A stretch of 64,000 bases of DNA from assembly GCF_004345245.1 (NCBI RefSeq), contig NZ_SLUQ01000006.1:372001-436000 (forward strand), written 5' to 3'. Below the pieces are notes generated by a model, which was not told the DNA's origin, searched no databases, and was given only the letters and a program-made list of their open reading frames with translations. Position numbers and translations under genes: made by a program. Of the stretch, positions 15,677-23,943 are shown piece by piece; position 1 is the stretch's first letter; each line of letters begins with the position of its first letter. This stretch comes from Rhizobium sp. BK251 (GTDB lineage Bacteria; Pseudomonadota; Alphaproteobacteria; Rhizobiales; Rhizobiaceae).

Positions 15677-16690
15677 TCAGACCGCTTCAACGGCACCCGT
15701 GCGCGCGGAGCGGACGATGGCCTCGAGCAATGCGATGTTGTTGATCATGTCCTCGCCGGTGATCGGATAGTCTCTCCTGCCGCGAACGGCTTGCGCAAAG
15801 GCCCGGAGATTGTCGCGCACCGGCTCGGCGGGCGCGACCTCGCGCACGGTGATCGGCCGGTCCTTCCAGCCCTCCGTGACGATCCAGCCGTCCGGAGCCT
15901 CGACATGCGCCTTGTCGCGCACTTCGATCCATCCGAGCGTGCCATATACCGCAAAGCGCGAGACGAAGGGTGTCGCGAGCGTCGCCGAAACATAGGCCGA
16001 CCCACCGTTCCTGAAGCCGATATGAGCGCTCATCGTATCGCCCTGGGGAATCTTCGAGGCGAGGTTCTCGCAAATCACGCGAACGTCCCGTGCGGGGCCC
16101 ATCAACTTGACGGCAAGGTCGGTCAGGTGAATGCCGGTCGCCGTCATTCCGCCGGCTGGCGCCTGGTCCGCCTTCAGGCGCCAGTTGGATGGATCGAGGC
16201 CGAGGAACTTGTCGTGGCTGAAATTCGCCTCGATCTGCAGCAGCCTGCCGAGCTTCCCCGTCTCGGCTGCCTTGAGAATCTCGGCGATCGGCGGCTCGAA
16301 GCGGCGCTCGTGCCCCATTCCCAACACCAGGCCGGCGTCCTTGCAAAGCGCCACCGATCTCTCGGCACCCCGCCTGGTCAGGGCGAGAGGCTTTTCGCAA
16401 AAGACGTGCTTGCCCGCCGCCACGACCTGCGCGATCTGCTCCTCATGGAGCGCGTGCGGTGTTGCAAGGACGACCGCCTCGATGCTGTCGTCTTCCACTG
16501 CTTCGGCAAGCTCGCCCGAGAACTGCAGTCCGAGCTCGTCCGCAAAGCCTCTCGCTTCCGGGTTCGGATCGACCGCGCGGGCGAAATGCATCTCGGCGCC
16601 ACCGGCATTGACGAGGCTCGCCATCTTCTTGCCCCACCAGCCAAGGCCGACGATCGCGGCGATGACCGGTCTCTGTTCGAGCACTGTCAT
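15677..16690 (-). CDS. Gfo/Idh/MocA-family oxidoreductase
   Basis: A 337-residue NAD(P)-dependent dehydrogenase of the family that includes inositol 2-dehydrogenase and the rhizopine protein MocA. It shows an N-terminal Rossmann motif GLGWWGKKM (15-23), the nicotinamide-site EKPLAL (about 97-102) and the substrate helix GGMTATGIHLTDLAVK (about 179-194), which keeps His and Asp. Its ATG forms an ATGA overlap with the upstream YciI stop. Oxidation of a ring hydroxyl of a cyclitol or of the 3-OH of a glycoside would fit both family and context; the substrate is unknown. Confidence 0.92.
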   Translation of the reverse strand: MTVLEQRPVIAAIVGLGWWGKKMASLVNAGGAEMHFARAVDPNPEARGFADELGLQFSGELAEAVEDDSIEAVVLATPHALHEEQIAQVVAAGKHVFCEKPLALTRRGAERSVALCKDAGLVLGMGHERRFEPPIAEILKAAETGKLGRLLQIEANFSHDKFLGLDPSNWRLKADQAPAGGMTATGIHLTDLAVKLMGPARDVRVICENLASKIPQGDTMSAHIGFRNGGSAYVSATLATPFVSRFAVYGTLGWIEVRDKAHVEAPDGWIVTEGWKDRPITVREVAPAEPVRDNLRAFAQAVRGRRDYPITGEDMINNIALLEAIVRSARTGAVEAV

Positions 16691-16971
16691 CGATTGTCCA
16701 CCCGCTTGCTGAAGGGATGGATATTGACGGTCTTCCAGACACCCGCCTTGGTGAAGGGATCGGCGCGATTGAAGGCGACTACCTCTTCCTTGTTGTCTGC
16801 TTCGAGCAGGAACAGCGAGCCGATCATCGTCTCGTTGTCATCGGCGAGCAGCGGCCCGGAGATGACCGTCTTGGTCGATGCACTCGCCAGATAAGCCTTA
16901 TGTGCATCGTAGTTGGCGAGGCGTTTTTCGACCGCGCCTTCGTGGTCGAGGCAATGAACGATGTAGTGCAT
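16687..16971 (-). CDS. YciI-family protein (first copy)
   Basis: A 94-residue YCII-fold protein starting MHYIVHCLDHEG; the upstream extension to 17013 is ignored because the family starts here. The motif block is DAHKAYL (22-28), SGPL (38-41) and ADPF (68-71). It sits between an SDR (19 bases upstream) and the Gfo/Idh/MocA gene (ATGA overlap), so it is an integral operon member. The family has an EthD/muconolactone-isomerase-like ferredoxin fold; isomerisation, dehydration or elimination on a ring intermediate is the likely role here. That role is inference. Confidence 0.85.
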   Translation of the reverse strand: MHYIVHCLDHEGAVEKRLANYDAHKAYLASASTKTVISGPLLADDNETMIGSLFLLEADNKEEVVAFNRADPFTKAGVWKTVNIHPFSKRVDNR

Positions 16972-16990
16972 GTTTCTTTTCCTTTCAAAA

Positions 16991-17746
16991 TCAGGCGATG
17001 GAATAGCCGCCATCGACCATCAGCAGATGGCCGGTGATGCCGCTTGCGGCATTGGACAGGAGTAAGGCCACGGCAGAAGCGATCTCTTCCGGCTTGATCA
17101 GGCGGCCGACAGGGGTGTCGTCCATCCATTGGCGCATCACCGCCGGCTGGGTTCGGCCAACTTCGGCAAGCATGGCCGTGTCGGTGTAGCCGGGGCCGAC
17201 CGCGTTGACGCGAACACCCGATCTTGCCCATTCCGCGGCAAGCACCTTGCACATATGGGCGACGCCGGCCTTCGAGACATCGTAACCGACGTGCAGTTCG
17301 GGACGGACAGCCTTCACGCCGGCAATCGAGGCAGTCATCACCACAGATCCTCGCCCGCGAGCGATCATCTGGCGCCCGAACGCCTGCACGGTCCAGAAGA
17401 CCCCATCGAGATTGACCGACATGACGGTGCGCCAATCGGCCTCGCTGTGCTCGAGTGCCGGGCGCTCGTAGGAGATGCCGGCATTGGCGAAGATTCCGTC
17501 GATTTCGCCGACCTTTGCAGCGGCAGCCTCGACAGCCCCCTTGTCGGCAACGTTGAAGGTGATGCATTCGGCGCTGCCGCCGGCGGTGCGGAGGTCGTCG
17601 CGTGTCGTCTCGACCGCGTCATCCCGGTCGGCCGCGATGACGGTCGCCCCTAGCGCGGCGAGATAGGTGCAGGCGGCGCGGCCGATCCCGCCTGCCGCAC
17701 CCGTCACGAGGACCTTGCGACCGCTCATGTCCATCGGGCTCATCAT
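16991..17746 (-). CDS. Short-chain dehydrogenase/reductase
   Basis: A classical SDR of 251 residues. It shows TGAAGGIG (15-22), NAG in FANAGIS (about 88-94) and a YDVSK active site (about 155-159), plus the C-terminal DGGYSIA typical of sugar-alcohol and glucose-1-dehydrogenase-like SDRs. The start is three bases after the zinc dehydrogenase stop. Three ATGs lie within the first seven codons and the exact one is uncertain. It is one of three classical SDRs in this operon, presumably each acting on a different hydroxyl or stereoisomer. Confidence 0.9.
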   Translation of the reverse strand: MMSPMDMSGRKVLVTGAAGGIGRAACTYLAALGATVIAADRDDAVETTRDDLRTAGGSAECITFNVADKGAVEAAAAKVGEIDGIFANAGISYERPALEHSEADWRTVMSVNLDGVFWTVQAFGRQMIARGRGSVVMTASIAGVKAVRPELHVGYDVSKAGVAHMCKVLAAEWARSGVRVNAVGPGYTDTAMLAEVGRTQPAVMRQWMDDTPVGRLIKPEEIASAVALLLSNAASGITGHLLMVDGGYSIA

Positions 17747-17749
17747 CGA

Positions 17750-18823
17750 TCAGGCCTTCATGTTGACGAGGATCTTCATGTGGGAAGCAGTCGGATCGAG
17801 AAGCGCCTCGAAGCCCTTTTCGACCACGTCCTCCGGCGCGATCTGTGCAGTCACGATCTTTTCGACGGGGAAGATGCCGGCACCGATCATCTGGGCGATG
17901 CGGGGCCAGATCTGCACCGGATAGCACCAAGTTGCTTCGACGGTGATGTCCTTCAATGCCCAGAGCATCGCGTCAATGGCGGCGGGCCGCACATGAAGAC
18001 CGACCTGCACGACGGTGCCCTGGCGCCGGACAGCCTTTGCGCAGAGATTGAGGGAAGCCTCGGCGCCAACGCATTCGAGCGCGACATCGACGCCGACGCC
18101 CTCCTCCGTATGCTCGCGGAAGAGCTTTGCCGTATCCGTCTCGCGCGGATCAAAGACGATCGCCTCCGGTACGAGCTGTTTTGCGAGCGCCCGGCGGTTC
18201 GGGTTGAGCTCTGATACGAAGATCGTCGTCGCACCCGCCGCCTTCGTGGCGAGCAAAACCAGCGCGCCGATCGGCCCGACGCCGGAGACGAGGACGGTGC
18301 TGCCTGTTCCGACCTTGCCGCGATCGACGCCATAGAGGGCAACAGCAGCAGGCTCGATCATCGCGGCCTGCACGTCCGTGACGCTGTCGGGGACGGGAAA
18401 CACGTTGTAGCCGTTGACGACGGCCCTTTCACCCATGCCACCCCAGTCCCAGGACAGGCCGACGCAGGCCATCTTTTCGCTCAGGTGGAAGAGGCCGCGT
18501 CGACCGTAGTAGTCGTCGCGCGGCGAGATCAGCGGCTGTATCGAAACGCGCGATCCCGGCGATACATGAGTGACATCCTTGCCCGCCTCGATGACGCGCG
18601 CCGAAAACTCGTGGCCGAGGATTTGCGGAAGCCTTGCGCCGGAATAGACGTGCGGCTCCGCCGGCGTCACGATCGGACCCGCGACATATTCATGCAGATC
18701 CGTCCCGCATATGCCACAGACCAGCGGCTCGATAAGGACCATGTCGTCTGCGAGCGGCCCGCTCGGTGCAGGAACGTCCTCAACGCGAATGTCTTTCTTT
18801 GTGTAGTATCGTACGGCTTTCAT
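17750..18823 (-). CDS. 2,3-Butanediol dehydrogenase-like zinc alcohol dehydrogenase
   Basis: A 357-residue medium-chain dehydrogenase close to the butanediol/sorbitol group. The catalytic zinc site is CGICGTDLHEY (about 37-47) with GHEFSA (about 69-74), and the cofactor loop is SGVGPIGAL. The structural-zinc lobe, normally rich in Cys, here reads DDYYGRRGLFHLSEK and has lost its cysteines. ATG 18823 (MKAVRYYTKKDI) is chosen as the family start, although the frame is open to 18871. It sits between two SDR genes with gaps of 16 and 3 bases. Confidence 0.9.
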   Translation of the reverse strand: MKAVRYYTKKDIRVEDVPAPSGPLADDMVLIEPLVCGICGTDLHEYVAGPIVTPAEPHVYSGARLPQILGHEFSARVIEAGKDVTHVSPGSRVSIQPLISPRDDYYGRRGLFHLSEKMACVGLSWDWGGMGERAVVNGYNVFPVPDSVTDVQAAMIEPAAVALYGVDRGKVGTGSTVLVSGVGPIGALVLLATKAAGATTIFVSELNPNRRALAKQLVPEAIVFDPRETDTAKLFREHTEEGVGVDVALECVGAEASLNLCAKAVRRQGTVVQVGLHVRPAAIDAMLWALKDITVEATWCYPVQIWPRIAQMIGAGIFPVEKIVTAQIAPEDVVEKGFEALLDPTASHMKILVNMKA

Positions 18824-18839
18824 GGGTATGTCCTTCTGG

Positions 18840-19607
18840 TCATTGGGCGGTGTAACCGCCGTCGCAGACAAGGCTGCTGCCGGTCACGAACCGGGCTTCG
18901 TCGGATGCGAGGAAAAGAACGCAGTTGGCAACGTCGACAGGTTCGCCAAGCGTCAGGGGATGTTTCGACGCCATCATCTCCAGGTAATGGTCGAGCCCGC
19001 CCGGATAGGTCTCCCCCGCCTTCATGAAGAGCGGTGTCTTGGTGGATCCCGGATGGACCGCATTGATGCGGATACCGAAGGGCGCGTAGCAGACGGCATC
19101 TGTCTTGGTCATCGCCAGCACGGCGCCTTTCGTTGCATGATAGGGCGGAAGATCGTCATTGCCGATGAGCCCGTAGATCGATGAGAAATTGACGATCGAG
19201 CCCGCCTTGGCTGACATCATCGGCTTTACGGCATGCTTGGTGCATAGAAAGACGCCGCGGACGTTGATCGCGAAGATCCGGTCCCATTCATCGACCGCCA
19301 CCTCGTGGGCGAGCTTGTTGACGCCGGTGACCGCAGCGTTGTTGACCAGAACGTCCAGCTTGCCCCACCTAGCGACGACCTCTTCGATTGCCGGGGCGAC
19401 CTCGCCCTCGTTGGAGACGTCGACCTTGTAGAAGGCGGCGTCGCCGCCTTCGTCCTCGATGGCCCTTGCAACGCGTGCACCTTGCTCGGCGCTGACGTCG
19501 AAGATCGCAACCTTCGCGCCCTCCTGCGCAAACCTGTGGCACGTCGCTTCGCCGATGCCCGTGCTTCCGCCGGTGATGATCGCCACCTTGTCCTTCAGAC
19601 GCGACAT
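18840..19607 (-). CDS. Short-chain dehydrogenase/reductase, glucose-1-dehydrogenase-like
   Basis: An SDR of 255 residues. It shows TGGSTGIG (13-20), NNAAVTG (about 90-96), Ser in NFSSIYG and the YHATK active site (about 155-159). The C-terminus FVTGSSLVCDGGYTAQ is typical of this group. It follows the SDR at 19625 by 17 bases and precedes the butanediol-dehydrogenase-like gene by 16 bases. Oxidation of a cyclic or linear polyol is likely; no specific substrate can be read from the sequence. Confidence 0.9.
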   Translation of the reverse strand: MSRLKDKVAIITGGSTGIGEATCHRFAQEGAKVAIFDVSAEQGARVARAIEDEGGDAAFYKVDVSNEGEVAPAIEEVVARWGKLDVLVNNAAVTGVNKLAHEVAVDEWDRIFAINVRGVFLCTKHAVKPMMSAKAGSIVNFSSIYGLIGNDDLPPYHATKGAVLAMTKTDAVCYAPFGIRINAVHPGSTKTPLFMKAGETYPGGLDHYLEMMASKHPLTLGEPVDVANCVLFLASDEARFVTGSSLVCDGGYTAQ

Positions 19608-19624
19608 AAATTCTCTCCTCCGCT

Positions 19625-20413
19625 CTAGATAAGCACCATACCGCCATCCACCATGACGGTCTGGCCGGTGATGTAGTCCGATGCCTCGGACGCCAGGAAC
19701 GTCGTGACGCCGGTGATGTCCTTCGGTACGGAGACCCGCCCGAGAAGGATCGACTGCGAAAATTCGTTGATCGCCTGCTCCGGCTTGGACGTAAGCCCAT
19801 GCTCCATGAACTCACGGTCGAGCTGCTGCCAGAGTTCCGTCGCAACCACGCCGGGGCCGAAGCAGTTGACGGTGATCCTGTGCTCCGCGAGTGCCCGGGC
19901 CGCCGCCTGCGTGATGGCGACGACGGCAAATTTAGACGCGCAATAATGTGCAAACAGCGGGTATCCCTGCTTGCCCGCGATCGACGCGGTGTTGATGATC
20001 TTGCCGCCATCGCCCTGGGCAATCATCTGCCTGGCAGCCTCCTGCGTTCCGATCAGCACGCCCAACCCATTGATCTTCATGATCCGGTTGAAATCGTCCT
20101 CCGTGACGTCGAGAAACGGGCAGGTCTGGCTGATACCGGCATTGTTGAACATGACGTCCAGACGGCCATATTGCCGAACCGTCTTGTCGATCAACGCCTT
20201 CACGCTGGCGCGCTCGGACACGTCGACACCGGCCGCAATCGCCTCGCCACCGGCAGCCTTGATCTTCGCTGCAAGCGTGCCGGCAGCATCCAGATTGATG
20301 TCGGCGATGACGACCTTTGCGCCCTTGTCCGCAAGGTCGGCCGCTATTGCCGCGCCTATCCCGCGGCCGGAGCCTGTAACGATGACAACTTTGTTCACTT
20401 CGGACTTTCCCAT
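19625..20413 (-). CDS. Short-chain dehydrogenase/reductase, acetoin/sorbitol dehydrogenase-like
   Basis: A 262-residue SDR. It shows TGSGRGIGAA (about 13-22), FNNAGIS, and YCASK (about 157-161), ending YITGQTVMVDGGMVLI. Of two in-frame ATGs, the one at 20413 is six bases after GGAGGAGG, while 20419 abuts it, so 20413 is preferred. It is the first enzyme gene after the two permeases (18 bases), so it may act first on the imported compound. Its best general match is the meso-butanediol/sorbitol dehydrogenase group. Confidence 0.9.
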   Translation of the reverse strand: MGKSEVNKVVIVTGSGRGIGAAIAADLADKGAKVVIADINLDAAGTLAAKIKAAGGEAIAAGVDVSERASVKALIDKTVRQYGRLDVMFNNAGISQTCPFLDVTEDDFNRIMKINGLGVLIGTQEAARQMIAQGDGGKIINTASIAGKQGYPLFAHYCASKFAVVAITQAAARALAEHRITVNCFGPGVVATELWQQLDREFMEHGLTSKPEQAINEFSQSILLGRVSVPKDITGVTTFLASEASDYITGQTVMVDGGMVLI

Positions 20414-20431
20414 GAACATCCTCCTCCAATT

Positions 20432-21415
20432 TTAGCGAACGGTGCGAACATAGAGGCTCGCGGCGACAATGATCACGATGCCCTTGACGATGATCTGAAG
20501 CTGCACCGGCATGCCGACCATCACCACCGCGTTGGACAGCACCACCAGGATCGCTGCGCCCGCGAGTGCGCCGATGACCGAACCTCGCCCGCCGGAGAGC
20601 GCGACACCGCCCATGACAGCCGCAACGATCGAGTCCAGCTCGAAGCCGCGGCCGACGAAATTGTCGACGACACCGACGAATCCCGAGAGCACCAGACCGG
20701 CGATTGCGGCCAGCACGCCGCAGATGACGTAACAGAGGATGATGATGCGATCGGCGGAGATGCCGACAAGGCGCGCCGTGATCGGGTTGCCGCCGGTAAT
20801 GTAGACGCGGCGGCCGAACGCGGCGCGGTGCAGGAGGAGCGCAAAGACGGCGGCCGCGGCCACCATGACAACAAGATTATAGGGAACGCCCCAAAACGTG
20901 CCGGCGCCGAGCGCGCGGAAAACGGGCGGCACGTTGCCCGAGGGCGCCCCTTGCGTCCAGGCAAAGCGCAGCCCCTGCAGCACGATCATCGTGGCGAGCG
21001 TGGCCAGGAAGGGCGAGACGTTGCGTTTGGTTACAAGCAGGCCGTTCGCCATTCCCGTTGCCGCTCCCATCAGGATGCAGCAAAGGATCACCAGCGGCGC
21101 GTCGCCGTCCAGGCCGCTGAAGCTGGTGGCAATGACTGCAGCCGTCGCCATTACCGAGGCGACGGAGAGATCCAGCCCACGCACGAGAATGACGAATGTC
21201 TGGCCGATCACCACGATGCCCAGCGGTGCAAGCTGCATCAGCATGTTGGAGACATTGGCCCCGCTGATGAAAGCCGGGCTCGCGATGGTCGCCGCGACGA
21301 TCGCAAGCACCAGGAAGATGAAGATTCCGTAGGACTTGGCGATGGCAAGAACACTGATGTTCGACGCTGTGCGCGCCATCGCGGCACTCTCGTTGACATC
21401 CGCAACGTTCATCAT
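20432..21415 (-). CDS. Sugar ABC transporter permease (RbsC/YjfF type), second of two
   Basis: A 327-residue inner-membrane permease of the ribose/galactofuranose (CUT2) class. The helix with ILVRGLDLSVASVM and the C-terminal motif GGVALSGGRGSVIGALAG are diagnostic. About eight to ten membrane spans are visible. Its ATG forms an ATGA overlap with the stop of the first permease. Two different permeases with one dual ATPase resemble the YtfT/YjfF arrangement of the galactofuranose system. Confidence 0.93.
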   Translation of the reverse strand: MMNVADVNESAAMARTASNISVLAIAKSYGIFIFLVLAIVAATIASPAFISGANVSNMLMQLAPLGIVVIGQTFVILVRGLDLSVASVMATAAVIATSFSGLDGDAPLVILCCILMGAATGMANGLLVTKRNVSPFLATLATMIVLQGLRFAWTQGAPSGNVPPVFRALGAGTFWGVPYNLVVMVAAAAVFALLLHRAAFGRRVYITGGNPITARLVGISADRIIILCYVICGVLAAIAGLVLSGFVGVVDNFVGRGFELDSIVAAVMGGVALSGGRGSVIGALAGAAILVVLSNAVVMVGMPVQLQIIVKGIVIIVAASLYVRTVR

Positions 21416-22377
21416 GCGACCCTCCGCTTTTCAACGTAGACAGAAACCGCCGCGATGATCACCAGCCCCTGCGCAACGAGCTGGAAGTGCGTCGAGACGT
21501 CGAGGAAGTTGAGGAGATTGTTCAGCAGCGAGACCAGATAGACGCCAAGCAGCGTTCCCATGACGCCCCCTCGCCCGCCAGCCAGCAATGTTCCGCCGAC
21601 CACGACCGGGGTGATGGACGACAGCGTATAGTTGGCGCCGGTATAGGGCTGGCCCACGCCGAAGCGGCTGACGAGATAGACGGCAGTCAGGGCGGCAAAC
21701 AGGCCTGACAGCGAGTAGACGCCGACGATGACGCCCGTCTTCGGCAGGCCCATCAGCACTGCAGCCTGCGGGTCGTCGCCGACAGCATACACATAGCGAC
21801 CGCTTCTGGTGTTCCGCAGCAGGAGAGCAGTCACGACAAAGAGAAAGAGGACAAACGTCGCGCCGACCGACAGTCCGCCGGCAAGACGGCCGTAGGCGAA
21901 ATAATCGAAGTTCAGCGGCACCTTGCCGACGGGGCCGAGACCGTAGAGCAGCGCGATGCCTTGAAGGACGGCGCCGGTACCCAGCGTGACTATCAAGGGG
22001 TGCACGCCGGTGAGGATGATGACGCCGCCATTGACCGCACCAATCACGGCACCGAGCAGAAGAACGCCTGCGACGACCGGGATAACCATGCTCTGATCGC
22101 CATTGATCAGGCCGGACGTGAGCATCGAGGCAAGGCTGATGATCGAGCCTACGGAAAGGTCGATGCCTCCAGTCAGTACCGTCAGCGTCTGGCCGAGGCT
22201 GACGAGCGCGAGCCCCGTCGATTGCTCATAGACGTTGAGGATGTTGTTTGCGGTGGCGAAGCGGTCGGAAACCCCAAGACCGATCAGGAACAGCAGGACA
22301 AGCAGCCCGACGACCACGGCCAGGCCGGCGCGCGGGCCGCTGAAAAAGCGAAGGCTGGTGGATGCGATAGTGCTCAT
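21412..22377 (-). CDS. Sugar ABC transporter permease (RbsC/YtfT type), first of two
   Basis: A CUT2-class permease of 321 residues. It shows LTVLTGGIDLSVGSIISLAS (about 68-87) and VVVGGTLLAGGRGGVMGTLL near 260-280, with the usual set of membrane helices. ATG 22377 is chosen; the longer frame to 22491 adds an unrelated polar stretch that overlaps the ATPase gene. It lies 10 bases after the ATPase stop. It forms a heteromeric channel with the next permease. Confidence 0.93.
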   Translation of the reverse strand: MSTIASTSLRFFSGPRAGLAVVVGLLVLLFLIGLGVSDRFATANNILNVYEQSTGLALVSLGQTLTVLTGGIDLSVGSIISLASMLTSGLINGDQSMVIPVVAGVLLLGAVIGAVNGGVIILTGVHPLIVTLGTGAVLQGIALLYGLGPVGKVPLNFDYFAYGRLAGGLSVGATFVLFLFVVTALLLRNTRSGRYVYAVGDDPQAAVLMGLPKTGVIVGVYSLSGLFAALTAVYLVSRFGVGQPYTGANYTLSSITPVVVGGTLLAGGRGGVMGTLLGVYLVSLLNNLLNFLDVSTHFQLVAQGLVIIAAVSVYVEKRRVA

Positions 22378-22387
22378 GACGATCTCC

Positions 22388-23875
22388 TCAAGCGGCCGCG
22401 TGATGCGTCGCAAGGCCAACGACAGCTTCTTCGTTGATCTCGTGAGCGAGTAGTTCGCCGGTGATCGCCCCCTCGCGCATGACGATGACACGATCCGACA
22501 TGCCGACGATCTCGGGCAGTTCCGATGAGATCATCAGGATAGCAATCCCGCGGTTCGCGAGATCCTGCATGATGCGATAGATTTCGGCCTTGGCACCGAC
22601 ATCGACGCCACGGGTCGGCTCGTCGAGGATCAGCACTCTCGTGCTGGTCCTCGCCCAGCGGGCGACAATCACCTTCTGCTGGTTGCCGCCGGACATCAAC
22701 GAGACGGCCGTCGACGGGCCGCGACATGCAATCCTGTAGTTCTCGATCTCCGCGCGGGCGATGTCGCCCTCCATCTTCCGGTCGATGAGGCCCATGCGCG
22801 TCACGCTAGGCAAGGTCGATGCCGTAACGTTTGCTGCGATATCGAGAAGCATTGCGAGGCCCTGCCCCTTCCGATCCTCGGTCACCAGGCCGACACCCTC
22901 AGCAATCGCGCGCGCCGGTGTCATGGAGGCAATCTCCCTGCCATCCACGAAGATCTGCCCGCCGGACTTCTGCAGAGCGCCGAATATCCCGAAGGCGAGT
23001 TCCGACCGGCCGGATCCGACCATCCCGGCGAGGCCAGTGATCTCGCCGGCTCTAAGGACGATTGACGCGGACCTTACATGGCCCGGAACGCTGAGATCCC
23101 GCGTCTCGAGCACGACAGGGCGCTCGGTCGCCGGCCGGCGCTGCGGAAACAGCTCGGACAACGATCGTCCAACCATAAGGGCGATGAGCTGATCACGATT
23201 GACCGCGGAGACGTCGCGCGTCGCCACGTATTTTCCATCCTTGAGGACCGTCACCCGATCGCAGAGCGCGAAGATCTCCTCGAGGCGATGGGAGATGTAG
23301 ATGATGGCAACGCCTGCGTCGCGCAGCCCGCGAAGACGCCGGAAGAGAACATCGACCTCGTGCCCGGATATCACGGCAGTCGGTTCATCAAGAATGAGCA
23401 GCTTGACGTCGTGGACCAGCGCCTTGGCGATCTCCACCATCTGCTGGTCGGCGACGGAAAGGTCTTTGACGAGCGCCTTCGGATCGATCTGCAGTCCGAA
23501 CCTGGCAAGAAGCTCCTGCGCATCCTTGGCCGTCTTGCGGTGGTCGATCAGCCCGAGGCGGTTTCTGCGTTCATGCCCGATGAAGATATTCTCGGCGACG
23601 GTCAGATGCGGAAAGAGCACGAACTCCTGATAGATGACGTGGATGCCGCCTTCCTTCGCGTCTCGCGGCTTCGCCCAGCGCATCTCTTTTCCGTCGAACC
23701 TGATGACCCCGCTGTCCGGCTGATGCACTCCGGCGATAATGCGCGTGAGCGTCGACTTGCCCGCGCCGTTCTCTCCGACAAGAGCGTGTATCTCTCCGGC
23801 GCGGACGTCGAGCTGCATGTCCGTCAAGGCGCGGACGCCTGGGAACGACTTGGATATTCCGTCGAGTGACAACAT
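22388..23875 (-). CDS. Sugar ABC transporter ATPase, two nucleotide-binding domains
   Basis: A 495-residue CUT2 ATPase. The first domain has Walker A GENGAGKST, Walker B LLILDEPTAV and switch ISHRLEE. The second has a degenerate Walker A (GMVGSGRSEL, usual for the family), signature SGGNQQK and Walker B LILDEPTRGVD. ATG 23875 starts MLSLDGISKSFPG; the upstream 14 codons are not family sequence. It lies 68 bases after the binding-protein gene, with a stem-loop in the gap. Confidence 0.94.
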   Translation of the reverse strand: MLSLDGISKSFPGVRALTDMQLDVRAGEIHALVGENGAGKSTLTRIIAGVHQPDSGVIRFDGKEMRWAKPRDAKEGGIHVIYQEFVLFPHLTVAENIFIGHERRNRLGLIDHRKTAKDAQELLARFGLQIDPKALVKDLSVADQQMVEIAKALVHDVKLLILDEPTAVISGHEVDVLFRRLRGLRDAGVAIIYISHRLEEIFALCDRVTVLKDGKYVATRDVSAVNRDQLIALMVGRSLSELFPQRRPATERPVVLETRDLSVPGHVRSASIVLRAGEITGLAGMVGSGRSELAFGIFGALQKSGGQIFVDGREIASMTPARAIAEGVGLVTEDRKGQGLAMLLDIAANVTASTLPSVTRMGLIDRKMEGDIARAEIENYRIACRGPSTAVSLMSGGNQQKVIVARWARTSTRVLILDEPTRGVDVGAKAEIYRIMQDLANRGIAILMISSELPEIVGMSDRVIVMREGAITGELLAHEINEEAVVGLATHHAAA

Positions 23876-23908
23876 TGCCTGATCCTCGCGAGACTCTGGA
23901 AAAATCGA

Positions 23909-23927
23909 CGGGGGCATTTTCGCCCCG
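23909..23927 (-). promoter_or_regulatory. Intercistronic stem-loop after the binding-protein gene
   Basis: GGGGC (23911-23915) pairs with GCCCC (23922-23926) around a 6-base loop, with a flanking C-G pair at 23909/23927 beyond one bulged base. It starts 16 bases after the stop of the binding-protein gene and lies before the ATPase. It is smaller than the other examples in the window. Confidence 0.45.
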
Positions 23928-23943
23928 CCGAACGCCTGGGAGG

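Noticed and set aside
19799..21439. 546-codon open frame on the plus strand
   Set aside because: It lies opposite an SDR and a permease gene that have clear family motifs; its translation is low-complexity (R, D, H, A rich).
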